Assembly: GCF_019049245.1 (NCBI RefSeq)
Contig: NZ_JAGMUK010000060.1
Coordinates: forward strand, 254,013 to 318,012
DNA: 64,000 bases
From: Streptomyces sp. AC555_RSS877
GTDB taxonomy: Bacteria > Actinomycetota > Actinomycetes > Streptomycetales > Streptomycetaceae
Direction of reading: 5' to 3'
A model generated the notes under the pieces. The model saw only the letters and a list, made by a program, of their open reading frames with translations. It had not been told where the DNA came from and did no database searches. Below, one piece after another: positions 8,462 to 16,837 of this stretch. Positions within the stretch are counted from its first letter, which is position 1. Each line of letters opens with the position of its first letter. The translations under genes and the position numbers were made by a program.

Positions 8462-9148
8462 ATGCCGGGCAGGCCGCTGATCGGTGTCAGTACATACCTG
8501 GAGGCCGGGGCGCGCTGGGGCGTGTGGGAGCTGGAGGCGGCGCTGCTGCCCGCCGGGTACCCCCGGCTGGTGCAGCACGCGGGCGGGCTGGCCGCGATGC
8601 TCCCGCCGGACGCCCCGGAGCACGCCGCAGCGGCCGTCGCCCGTCTCGACGGCCTGGTGATCGCGGGCGGCCCGGACGTCGAGCCGGTCCGTTACGGCGC
8701 ACGGGCCGACCCCCGCACCGGGCCGCCCGCCCGCGCCCGGGACGCCTGGGAACTCGCCCTGATCGAGGCGGCCCTGGCCGCGCGGATCCCGCTGCTGGGC
8801 ATCTGCCGGGGCATGCAGCTGCTGAACGTCGCCCTCGGCGGCACCCTCGTCCAGCACATCGACGGGCACGCGGTGCAGCCCGGGGTCTTCGGCCGGCACT
8901 CCGTGAAGCCGGTCCCCGGCACGGTGTACGGCGACATCGCCCCGGAGGAGACGTCGGTGCCCACCTTCCACCACCAGTCGGTCGACCGTCTCGGCACGGG
9001 CCTGATCGTCTCGGCGCACGCGGCGGACGGGACGGTGGAGGCGGTCGAACTTCCGGGGTCCTGCTGGGTGGTGGGTGTGCAGTGGCATCCGGAGATGGGC
9101 GAGGACGTACGGGTCATGCGGGCGCTGGTCGAGGCGGCCTCCTCGTAG
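8462..9148 (+). CDS. Gamma-glutamyl-amine hydrolase (PuuD-like class I glutamine amidotransferase fold)
   Basis: The 228-residue protein has the nucleophile elbow GICRG (Cys115) and the His-Glu pair in WHPE (His209, Glu211) of class I amidotransferases, in the arrangement of the peptidase C26/PuuD family. It should release glutamate from the oxidised gamma-glutamyl compound made by the enzymes encoded at 4028-7577, closing the cycle. The ATG at 8462 follows GGAGGAG. A role with the glnA4-like pathway is inferred from context and family. Confidence 0.88.
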   Translation: MPGRPLIGVSTYLEAGARWGVWELEAALLPAGYPRLVQHAGGLAAMLPPDAPEHAAAAVARLDGLVIAGGPDVEPVRYGARADPRTGPPARARDAWELALIEAALAARIPLLGICRGMQLLNVALGGTLVQHIDGHAVQPGVFGRHSVKPVPGTVYGDIAPEETSVPTFHHQSVDRLGTGLIVSAHAADGTVEAVELPGSCWVVGVQWHPEMGEDVRVMRALVEAASS

Positions 9149-9171
9149 CGCAGGCCCGCAGCGGCGCCCTC

Positions 9172-10107
9172 CTACCCGCGCGTGAGCGACAGCAGCTCCC
9201 TGGCCGGTCCCACCGGCCGGTGCCCCGTGGGCCACACCGCCCGCAGGTCACGGGCCAGGGACACGTCCGCCACCGGCACGCTCACCAGCCGCCGCATCGC
9301 CAGCTCCTCCCGCACGGCCAACTCGCTCAGCACCGCCGGCCCCGCCCCGCTCACCGCCGCCGCCTTCACGGCCGTGGTGGAGGACAGCTCGATCAGCGGA
9401 CGCGCCAGGCCGCCCAGTGCCCTGTCGAGGACCTGCCGCGTGCCGGAGCCCTTCTCGCGCAGGATCAGCGGCGTCACCGCGAGCTCCGACGCCTCCAGTG
9501 GACGGCGACGGCGGGCCCACGGATGCCCCGGCGCCGTCACCACGATCAGGCGGTCGTGGGCGATGACCACGGAGTCCAGGCCGGTCGGGACGCTGAGCCC
9601 CTCGACGAACCCCAGGTCCGCTTCGCCCGACAGCAACCGCTCCGCCACCGCCGCCGAGTTGCCCGCGAGCAGTGACACCGCGGTGTCCGGCCGCTGGGCG
9701 CGCAGGGCGAGCAGCCAGCCCGGCAGCAGGTACTCGGCGATGGTCATGCTCGCCGCCACTCGCAGCCGCGAGTCCCGCCGGTCCCGCAGCGCCTGCGCCC
9801 CCGCGTCGAACGCCTCGGCCGCCTCCACGATCCGCCGGGCCCAGTCCGTGACGAGCGCCCCGGTGTCGGTGAGCCGGGAGCCGCGCGGCGAACGGTCCAC
9901 CAGCGCCACTCCCAGCTGGCGTTCCATCGAGCGGAGCCGGCTGCTGGCCGCCGGCTGCGTGATGCCCAGCTCGCGCGCCGCCTGGCCGAGACTTCCGAGC
10001 CGGGCCACCGCCAGCAGCAGCTCCAGCGCCCCGAGTTCCGGCACCCGGTGCGACAGCGAGCCGCCCACCTCGTACCGGGAGTTCTCCTGTTCCGCATCGT
10101 CGCTCAT
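9172..10107 (-). CDS. LysR-family transcription regulator
   Basis: The 311-residue protein has an N-terminal HTH (LGQAARELGITQPAASSRLRSMERQLG, residues about 37-63) and the usual periplasmic-binding-like effector domain (residues about 95-300). It diverges from a TDT-family exporter 70 bp away, so it probably controls that gene and itself. The effector is unknown. Family members near TDT transporters often respond to sulfur compounds or organic acids, but nothing here fixes this. Confidence 0.88.
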   Translation of the reverse strand: MSDDAEQENSRYEVGGSLSHRVPELGALELLLAVARLGSLGQAARELGITQPAASSRLRSMERQLGVALVDRSPRGSRLTDTGALVTDWARRIVEAAEAFDAGAQALRDRRDSRLRVAASMTIAEYLLPGWLLALRAQRPDTAVSLLAGNSAAVAERLLSGEADLGFVEGLSVPTGLDSVVIAHDRLIVVTAPGHPWARRRRPLEASELAVTPLILREKGSGTRQVLDRALGGLARPLIELSSTTAVKAAAVSGAGPAVLSELAVREELAMRRLVSVPVADVSLARDLRAVWPTGHRPVGPARELLSLTRG

Positions 10108-10117
10108 AAAGACAGCT

Positions 10118-10137
10118 TATGTCCTCATAGGGACATA
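10118..10137. promoter_or_regulatory. LysR-type operator (dyad TATGTCC-N6-GGACATA)
   Basis: Perfect 7-base arms with a 6-base spacer lie 11 bases upstream of the LysR start and 41 bases upstream of the exporter start. The dyad fits the T-N11-A form of LysR boxes. It is the only strong dyad in this intergenic region. Confidence 0.65.
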
Positions 10138-10177
10138 CTCCCTGGTAGCGGCCCGTCCCCGGCGAGACGGTGGACAC

Positions 10178-11350
10178 ATGGTCACCGCAGCCCGGCCCCT
10201 CCCCCGTGCCACCGCACACCCGCCGCGCGCCCTCGCCGTCCGCCACCTCGGACCGAACTGGTACGCCTGCGTCATGGGCACCGCCATCGTCGCCACCGCC
10301 GGAGCCGGCCTGCCCTTCCAGGTCCCCGGCCTGCGCACCGTCTGCACCGCCGTCTGGGCCCTCTCCCTGACACTGCTCCTGGCCCTGCTCGGCGCCCGGG
10401 CCCTGCACTGGAGGCACCACCGCGACCAGGCCCGCGCCCACCTCCTGGACCCGGCCACGGCCCCCTTCTACGGCTGCCTCGCCATGGCCCTGCTCGCCGT
10501 CGGCGGCGGCACCCTCACCCTCGGCCGGGACTGGATCGGCACCGAGGCGGCGGTGGCCGTCGACGCCGTGCTGTTCACCGCCGGTACGGTCGTGGGGCTG
10601 GCGGCGGCCGTCGCCGTGCCGTACCTGCTGGCCGTACGCCATCGCGTGGAGCCCGGTCAGGCGACGCCCGTGTGGCTGCTGCCCGTCGTCGCGCCCATGG
10701 TGTCGGCCGCGCTCGGGCCGCTCCTGGTGCCGCACCTGCCGCCCGGTCAGCCGCGGGAGACCCTGCTGTTCGCCTGCTGCGCGATGTTCGTGCTGAGCCT
10801 GCTCGCGACCCTGGCCGTGCTGCCGATGGTCTTCGCCCGGCTGATCGCCGGCGCGCCGCTGCCCCTCGTTCTCACCCCGACCCTGTTCCTGGTGCTCGGC
10901 CCGCTCGGCCAGTCCACGACCGCCGCCGGCCACTTCGCGGACGTGGCGCCGGGAGTCGTACCGGCTCCGTACGGCGCGGGCTTCGGCGTCTTCGCGGTCC
11001 TGTACGGCGTTCCCGTCCTGGGCTTCGCCCTGCTGTGGTGCGCACTGGCCGCCGTGCACGTCCTGCGCGCCCGGCGGCAGGGCATGGGCTTCGCGATGAC
11101 CTGGTGGGCGTTCACCTTCCCGGTGGGCACCTGCGTCACCGGCGCGGAGACGCTGGCCCGGCACACCGGGCTGCTCGCCTACGACTGGCTCGCCGTCGTC
11201 CTGTACGGCGTCCTCGTCGCCGCCTGGGCCATCGCCGCCGTGCACACAGCGCGCGGCCTGCTCAGCGGCTCGCTGCTCGCAGCGCCTCGCCCAGCACCCG
11301 CGGCGCCTCGGCCAGCGACGGCCCGTACCACGTCAGGTGCCGTCCGCTGA
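10178..11350 (+). CDS. TDT-family (TehA/SLAC1-like) transporter
   Basis: The 390-residue protein has about ten hydrophobic segments and the N-terminal hallmark GPNWYACVMGTAIVA of the tellurite-resistance/dicarboxylate transporter family, whose members export sulfite, C4-dicarboxylates or other anions. The C-terminus ends in a Pro/Ala-rich tail. The divergent LysR gene is probably its regulator. The last 89 bases overlap the convergent BtuF-like gene on the other strand, so this tail may be partly fortuitous. The substrate cannot be told from sequence. Confidence 0.85.
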   Translation: MVTAARPLPRATAHPPRALAVRHLGPNWYACVMGTAIVATAGAGLPFQVPGLRTVCTAVWALSLTLLLALLGARALHWRHHRDQARAHLLDPATAPFYGCLAMALLAVGGGTLTLGRDWIGTEAAVAVDAVLFTAGTVVGLAAAVAVPYLLAVRHRVEPGQATPVWLLPVVAPMVSAALGPLLVPHLPPGQPRETLLFACCAMFVLSLLATLAVLPMVFARLIAGAPLPLVLTPTLFLVLGPLGQSTTAAGHFADVAPGVVPAPYGAGFGVFAVLYGVPVLGFALLWCALAAVHVLRARRQGMGFAMTWWAFTFPVGTCVTGAETLARHTGLLAYDWLAVVLYGVLVAAWAIAAVHTARGLLSGSLLAAPRPAPAAPRPATARTTSGAVR

Positions 11351-11975
11351 CCAGCGCGCAGGGCAGGCCGGGGAAGGCCTCCGGGCCGTCGTCGGCGGTG
11401 AAGCGGTAGGGCTCGTCGGGCAGGACGACGACGTCCGGGGCGGCGGCCCGCAGCTCCTCGACGGGGATGCGCGGATAGCGCTCCGCGTGTCCCGCGTACA
11501 GGTGGTCGACGCCCAGGCGGGAAAGGACGTCGCCTGCGAAGGTGTCCCGGCCCAGGACCATCCACGGCCGCCGCCAGATCGGGACGACCGCTGTCCTGCG
11601 GTGCTCGGGCGGCGGTGGCGCCGACCAGGCTTCCTCGGCCTCGTCGAGCCAGCGAGGGCTGGTCCTCGCCCCGCAGGCGCACAGCACGCGCCGGAGTTCC
11701 CGCAGGGCCTGCGGCACGTCCCGCACCTCGGTCACCAGCACCTCGACGCCCGCCTCTCGCAGGGCGGCCAGGTCGGGGACGCGGTTCTCCTCCTCGTTGG
11801 CGATCACCAGGTCGGGGGCGAGGGCGACGATCCGGTCGACCTTCGGGTTCTTGGTACCGCCGACGCGCACCACGTCGAGGCCGGCCGGGTGCGTGCACCA
11901 GTCGGTGGCGCCGACCAGGGTGCCGGTCTCGGCCACGGCCTCCGTGAGGGACGGGACGAGCGAGACGACCCTCAC
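11262..11975 (-). CDS. Cytosolic BtuF-like helical-backbone substrate-binding protein
   Basis: The 237-residue protein matches the two-lobed metal-chelate/cobalamin receptor fold (MRVVSLVPSLTEAVAETG, then KNPKVDRIVALAPDLVIANEEENR). It begins directly with the first beta strand: there is no signal peptide or lipobox, unlike BtuF or FhuD that serve ABC importers. No permease or ATPase gene is nearby. It is translationally coupled to the upstream cupin regulator by a GTGA overlap. It may be a cytosolic sensor or carrier of a corrinoid-like or metal-chelate ligand, which is inference. Confidence 0.75.
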   Translation of the reverse strand: MRVVSLVPSLTEAVAETGTLVGATDWCTHPAGLDVVRVGGTKNPKVDRIVALAPDLVIANEEENRVPDLAALREAGVEVLVTEVRDVPQALRELRRVLCACGARTSPRWLDEAEEAWSAPPPPEHRRTAVVPIWRRPWMVLGRDTFAGDVLSRLGVDHLYAGHAERYPRIPVEELRAAAPDVVVLPDEPYRFTADDGPEAFPGLPCALVSGRHLTWYGPSLAEAPRVLGEALRAASR

Positions 11976-12544
11976 CGGCGCGGCCGGTCCTGGACCGCCT
12001 CGATGTGCTCGGCCACGGCGACGACGACCACGCGGGTCTCGGCCACGGTCGCCCGCCAGCGGTGCCGGACGCCACCGGTCAGGTACAGGGTGTCGCCGCG
12101 GCCGAGGCGGTAGGCGCGGCCCTCGGCCTCGATCTCGACGCCGCCGTCGGCGACGTACATCAACTGGTCGTTGCGGTACTGGAATTCACGGCCCGCGTCG
12201 TGGTCGCCGGTGAACTCCGAGGCGTGCATCTGGTGGTGACCGCGCACCAGGGAGCGCATCCGGGGTTCGAGCGGCGGAGCCTCGGTTCCCTCCAGGCGCA
12301 CGACGTCGACGCTGCACGCCGGGTCGGCGGCGGCGAGGAGTTCGACCGCGGTGGTGCGCAGGGCGTCGGCGACCTTTTCGAGGGAGCTGCGGCTGGGGCG
12401 CGCGCGTTCGTTCTCGACCTGGCTCAGGAACGGGACCGACAGCCCGCTGCGCTCGGCCACGACGGCGAGGGTGAGCTCCAGCGCCCGGCGCCGACGCCGT
12501 ACGGCCGCGCCCACCCGAAGGGGCTGTTCTTTGTGGTCGCCCAT
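11972..12544 (-). CDS. XRE-family regulator with C-terminal cupin domain
   Basis: The 190-residue protein has an HTH_3 domain (TLAVVAERSGLSVPFLSQVENERARPS, residues about 24-52) and a cupin sensor domain (about 115-180, with YRLGRGDTLYLTGGVRHRWRA). This is the MocR/PuuR-like architecture in which a small ligand bound by the cupin alters DNA binding. Its stop overlaps the start of the BtuF-like gene, so regulator and binding protein are made together. The target genes are not evident from context. Confidence 0.85.
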   Translation of the reverse strand: MGDHKEQPLRVGAAVRRRRRALELTLAVVAERSGLSVPFLSQVENERARPSRSSLEKVADALRTTAVELLAAADPACSVDVVRLEGTEAPPLEPRMRSLVRGHHQMHASEFTGDHDAGREFQYRNDQLMYVADGGVEIEAEGRAYRLGRGDTLYLTGGVRHRWRATVAETRVVVVAVAEHIEAVQDRPRR

Positions 12545-12931
12545 CGCTCGGCTCCCTCCTCGGCTCGTCGGTCCGCTTCCCTCGCGCCACGGTTCGGACT
12601 CACTGCTCCTGATGACTTCTCTGCACCCTACGCATGTTCGCCAAACCGTTTCATGCGCCCGTCACATCGCGGACACACCACCTGTCACCGGACCTCACAG
12701 ATCGCGCCAGGTGATCGGCTCCCCACGGTCGCCGGACGTAGTCGTCCCCCGCGGGACGAAGGGGCCGACCAGCAGGCCGGACGGTGGCCGGGGCCAGAGG
12801 TCGGTGACTTTGTGTGATTGGCCGGATCCCGCTCGCGGAGGGGGTCCGGACATGACCCGAGGGGCGGGCCTCACCACACGCTGTCAGGACGCGTGGGGAG
12901 GCCCGCCCCTCGGGCGGCTTCGGTGCGGCGG
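12545..12931. other. 387-bp gap: promoter region of the cupin operon plus betaine-operon terminator
   Basis: Both flanking genes run leftward. The left part must hold the promoter of the cupin regulator. The right part holds a long hairpin at 12857-12913. I see no further gene in it. Confidence 0.5.
12857..12913 (-). terminator. Terminator hairpin of the glycine-betaine ABC operon
   Basis: Perfect 16-base arms (CCGAGGGGCGGGCCTC at 12857 and its complement ending at 12913) enclose a 25-base loop that can itself partly pair. It begins 18 bases after the stop codon of the permease gene. Confidence 0.8.
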
Positions 12932-15550
12932 CTACCGCGGGGTCATCCGGCCGACCATGTCCGGGTGCTCCTTGAGCCACGCGGCGACCGCTTCCTCCTC
13001 GTGGCCCTGGCCGCGCTCGTTGATCTCGGCCTCCAGGCTGCCGAGCTCGTCCTCGCTCATCTTGAAGTTCTTGATCCACTTCGTGAGCTGGGGGTACTCC
13101 CCGGGGAACTTCTCGTTGGAGATGGTGCGGATCGTGTTGCCCTCGCCGAAGAACTTCTTGTCGTCCTTCAGCTTGGTGAGGTCGTACTGGCTGTACGCCC
13201 AGTGCGGCGACCACAGGACGACCGCGACGGGCTCCTTCTTGGCGTAGGCGCGCTTGAGTTCGGCCAGCATCGCCGGCGTGGAGCCGTCGACGACCTCGTA
13301 CTCCTTGTCCAGGCCGTAGCCGGGCAGGACCTTGGTCTTGAGCAGGTTCATCTCGCCGGTGCCCGGCTCGATGCCGATGATCTTCCCGTCGAAGAGACCG
13401 GCCTTGCCCTTGAGGTCCTCGTAGGACGTGACGCCCTTGACGTAGGAGGGCACCGCGATCTCCAGCGAGGTCGGCTCGTACCAGGTGCCCAGGTCCGCGA
13501 GTCTGTCCTTGCTTTTGTCCCAGTAGTTCTTCTGCGCGTACGGCAGCCAGGCGTCGAAGTTGAGGTCGAGGTCACCGGAGGCGAGGCCCGTGTAGACCGG
13601 GCCGACGTCCATCTGCTTGAGGTTCAGCCGGTAGCCGCGCCGCTCCAGGACGTTCTTCCACAGGTAGGTGACGGCGATGTCCTCGTCCCAGGGGAACCAG
13701 GCCACGTCGATCGGGTTCTTGGCCTCGGCGGGGGTGGCGCCGGAGCCGCTCGCGAGCGGGGCCAGCTTGTCGACGAGGCCGGGGTTCTTCTTCAGCCAGG
13801 CGCGGACGGCGTCCTGCTGCTTGCCTTCACCCGCCTTGTTGATCTCGGCTTCGAGGCCGGTGAGCTGCTTCTCGTCCATCGTGAAGTTCTTCAGCCACTC
13901 ACCGACGACCGGGTTGTCGTCCGCGAAGCCCTTGCGGGCGACCGTGTGCACGCCGTCGCCCTTGCCCCAGGCGCCCTTGGGGTCCTTGAGCTTCTTCAGG
14001 TCGTAGTCGCTGTACGCCCAGTGCGGCGACCAGAGCGTGACGACGATCGGGTCCTTCTTGCTGTAGGCCCGCTTGAGCTCGGCCAACATCGCCGGCGTGG
14101 AGCTGTCGACGACCTGGTACTCCTTGTCCAGGCCGTACTCCTTGAGGACCTTGCTCTTGAGCAGGCTCATCATGCCGGCGCTGGACTCGATGCCGGTGAT
14201 CTTCCCGCCGAAGGTTGCGGCCTTGCCCTTGAGGTCCGCCAGCGAGTCGATGCCCTTCATGTAGGAGGGCACGCTCAGCTCCAGGGAGGTCTGGCCGTAC
14301 CAGGCACCGAGGTCCTCGAGCTCGCCGCCGTACTTCTTCCAGTACTGCTCGTGGGTGGTCGGCAGCCAGGCGTCGGTCTGGAAGTCGACGCTGCCCTGGG
14401 CGAGGGAGGTGTAGAGCGGGCCGGCGTCGAACTGCTTGGTGTCGACCTGGAAGCCGCGCTCCTCCAGGATCTCCTTCCACAGGTAGGTGGAGGCGACGCC
14501 CTCGTCCCACGGGATGTAGCCGATGGTGATCTTCTTGCCCTGGCCGACGTCCTTGCCGTCGGCGACGGCCGTGGAGCCGCCCGTGCTGTTGCCGAAGACG
14601 CCCATGCCGCCCGCCACGAGGGCGAGGACGACGATGCCGACCACGGCGATCTGCGGGCGCGGCCGGTACGACCAGACCTTCACGCCCTGCGCGGCGCGTG
14701 CCCTGGCGGCGGCGCGGCGGCCCAGCGGGGAGACGTGGACGCCCAGGGCGCCGGTCATGCGGTCGAGGTAGATCGCGAGGATCACGATGGCGACGCCGGC
14801 CTCGGAGCCGAGGCCGATGTTGAGCTGGCCGATGGCCTGGTTGACGTCGCCGCCGAGGCCGCCGGTGCCGACCATGCCGGCGATCGCGGCCATGGACAGG
14901 CCCAGCATGATGACCTGGTTCACGCCGGCCATGACGGTGGGCAGCGCGAGCGGCAGCTGGACGCGCAGCAGTGTGTCGCGCGGGGTGGTGCCGAACGCCT
15001 GGGCGGCCTCGACCAGTTCCTTGTCGACCTGGCGGATGCCCAGCTCCGTCATGCGCACCCCGGGAGCGAGCGCGAAGATCAGGGTCGCGACGATGCCCGC
15101 GGATGCGCCGGTGCCGAAGAACAGGATCGCCGGGATGAGGTAGATCATCGCGGGCAGCGTCTGCATGAAGTCCAGCACCGGCCGGACCAGTCCGCTGACC
15201 CGGTCGGAGCGTGCCGCCCAGATGCCCACCGGCACGGATATCACCAGCGCGATGAGCGTGGCGACGAGGACGAGCGACAGGGTCACCATCGCGTTGTCCC
15301 ACAGTTCGAGGGAGTCGATGAAGGCGAATCCCGCGAAGGTGAGCACACCAGCCAGCGTGCCGCGCAGCCAGAACGCGAGCACGGCGAAGATGGCCGCGAG
15401 GATCAGGGGTTCGGGCGCCTGGAGGACGGCGTTGATGCCGTCGTAGGTACCGGTGAAGACGGTCTTGAGGAAGTCGAAGAGCCAGGCCATGTGGCCGAGC
15501 AGCCAGTCGACGGCGTCGTTGACCCAGTCGCCGAGCGGAATCCTAGGCAC
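12932..15550 (-). CDS. Glycine betaine ABC permease fused to two tandem OpuAC binding domains
   Basis: The 872-residue protein holds a complete BPD_transp_1 permease (residues about 50-290, with the EAAQAFGTTPRDTLLRVQLP coupling loop), a further hydrophobic segment (about 302-322), then two OpuAC substrate-binding domains: about 340-600 (starting ITIGYIPWDEG) and about 612-872 (starting IDVAWFPWDED). The two are paralogues. Both keep the DAWLP and LWSPHWAY aromatic motifs expected to form the cage for quaternary ammonium compounds. It imports glycine betaine/choline-like osmolytes with the ATPase encoded just upstream, whose gene overlaps this one by 8 bases. The start is GTG at 15550. The duplicated binding domain is unusual; single-domain OpuA/OpuAC fusions are the norm. 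Confidence 0.9.
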   Translation of the reverse strand: MPRIPLGDWVNDAVDWLLGHMAWLFDFLKTVFTGTYDGINAVLQAPEPLILAAIFAVLAFWLRGTLAGVLTFAGFAFIDSLELWDNAMVTLSLVLVATLIALVISVPVGIWAARSDRVSGLVRPVLDFMQTLPAMIYLIPAILFFGTGASAGIVATLIFALAPGVRMTELGIRQVDKELVEAAQAFGTTPRDTLLRVQLPLALPTVMAGVNQVIMLGLSMAAIAGMVGTGGLGGDVNQAIGQLNIGLGSEAGVAIVILAIYLDRMTGALGVHVSPLGRRAAARARAAQGVKVWSYRPRPQIAVVGIVVLALVAGGMGVFGNSTGGSTAVADGKDVGQGKKITIGYIPWDEGVASTYLWKEILEERGFQVDTKQFDAGPLYTSLAQGSVDFQTDAWLPTTHEQYWKKYGGELEDLGAWYGQTSLELSVPSYMKGIDSLADLKGKAATFGGKITGIESSAGMMSLLKSKVLKEYGLDKEYQVVDSSTPAMLAELKRAYSKKDPIVVTLWSPHWAYSDYDLKKLKDPKGAWGKGDGVHTVARKGFADDNPVVGEWLKNFTMDEKQLTGLEAEINKAGEGKQQDAVRAWLKKNPGLVDKLAPLASGSGATPAEAKNPIDVAWFPWDEDIAVTYLWKNVLERRGYRLNLKQMDVGPVYTGLASGDLDLNFDAWLPYAQKNYWDKSKDRLADLGTWYEPTSLEIAVPSYVKGVTSYEDLKGKAGLFDGKIIGIEPGTGEMNLLKTKVLPGYGLDKEYEVVDGSTPAMLAELKRAYAKKEPVAVVLWSPHWAYSQYDLTKLKDDKKFFGEGNTIRTISNEKFPGEYPQLTKWIKNFKMSEDELGSLEAEINERGQGHEEEAVAAWLKEHPDMVGRMTPR

Positions 15551-16631
15551 GGGACACCACCTTGTCCCCGCCCTTGTCCCGGGGGGAGTCGCAGGCCACC
15601 GGGGCGCCCTGCTCGTCGCCGAGGAACCCGACGAGCCGCTGTCTGGGTACGACGCCGACGGGTGCGCCTTCCGCGTCGAGGACCGTCACGGGGTGTGTCA
15701 CACGGGCGCTGATCGCGCACAGTTCGGCGAACGGCGTGTCGGGCGTCGCGGTCTCGCACGAACACCGGCCCTCGTCGCCCCGCACGTCCGTGTCCATCAC
15801 GGCGGACGCGGTCAGGACGCGGGAGCGGTCGACGTCCTGGATGAAGGAGGCCACGTAGTCGTTCGCCGGGCGGATGAGGATGTCCTCGGCCGTGCCGTTC
15901 TGGACGATGCGGCCGTCGCGCATGACGGCGATGCGGTCGCCGAGGCGCATGGCCTCGTTGAGGTCGTGGGTGATGAAGACGATCGTCTTCTTCAGGGTCT
16001 GCTGGAGCTGGAGCAGTTGGTCCTGCATGTCCCGGCGGATCAGCGGGTCGAGCGCGCTGAAGGACTCGTCCATGAGCAGCAGGTCGGCGTTGGTGGCGAG
16101 GGCGCGGGCCAGGCCCACGCGCTGCTGCATGCCGCCGGACAGTTCGTCGGGCCAGGACTTCTCCCAGCCGTCCAGGCCGCACATGGCCAGGGCCTCGGCG
16201 GCACGCGCCTCCCGCTCGCGGCGGGGCACGCCCTGGACTGACAGGCCGTAGGCCGCGTTCTCCAGGACGCTGCGGTGCGGGAAGAGCGCGAAGTGCTGGA
16301 AGACCATGCTGATCTTCTTCGCGCGGACCGCGCGCAGATCGCGGTCGGTGAGCGCGGTGAGGTCCTGGTCGTCGAAGCGGACACGTCCCGCGGTCGGCTC
16401 CAGGAGGCCGTTGAGCATGCGCAGCAGCGTGGACTTGCCGGATCCGGACAGGCCCATCACGACGAAGATCTGGCCGGGCTCCACCGTGAAGGAGGCGTCG
16501 ATCACCGCCGCCGTGGTGCCGTCGGCACGCAGTTCCTCCCGGTCGGCGCCCTGCCGGAGCCGTTCGACTGCCTCGTCCGGTCGTCTGCCGAACACCTTGT
16601 AGAGCGCTTCGGCCTCAAGTCTGGATGACAC
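15543..16631 (-). CDS. Glycine betaine ABC transporter ATP-binding subunit (ProV/OpuAA type)
   Basis: The 362-residue ATPase has Walker A (GLSGSGKST), the ABC signature (ELSGGMQQRVGLARAL), Walker B (LLMDESFSALD) and a C-terminal CBS region (about 265-345, including HPVTVLDAEGAPVGVV), as in ionic-strength-sensing OpuAA/ProV. GTG 16631 (VSSRLEAEALYKVFGRRPDEA) is chosen because the ProV N-terminus begins there, although the frame is open further upstream. It shares an operon with the fused permease. Osmotic control is expected for the family; no specific operator was recognised. Confidence 0.9.
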   Translation of the reverse strand: MSSRLEAEALYKVFGRRPDEAVERLRQGADREELRADGTTAAVIDASFTVEPGQIFVVMGLSGSGKSTLLRMLNGLLEPTAGRVRFDDQDLTALTDRDLRAVRAKKISMVFQHFALFPHRSVLENAAYGLSVQGVPRREREARAAEALAMCGLDGWEKSWPDELSGGMQQRVGLARALATNADLLLMDESFSALDPLIRRDMQDQLLQLQQTLKKTIVFITHDLNEAMRLGDRIAVMRDGRIVQNGTAEDILIRPANDYVASFIQDVDRSRVLTASAVMDTDVRGDEGRCSCETATPDTPFAELCAISARVTHPVTVLDAEGAPVGVVPRQRLVGFLGDEQGAPVACDSPRDKGGDKVVSRA

Positions 16632-16837
16632 GCGTACCTCTTGTCTCGACGGCCAGGAACGCGGAGGCGAAGGGCCACTGACAGTTGAATGCGCAACCGG
16701 CATCGCTCCGGAAGCCGCACCTGCCCTGGCCGGTACGGGTCAAACGCACAGGTGGTCCAGTTCACAGGACGTTTACGCGCGGTAAGCGCTGCGTCGCCGA
16801 CACGTCTCTGTCCGTGGCGTACGGCATGATGCGTGGC

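Noticed and set aside
12818..15712. A plus-strand open frame of 964 codons across the betaine permease.
   Set aside because: It is antisense to a protein with clear permease and OpuAC domains; GC-rich DNA gives such open shadow frames.
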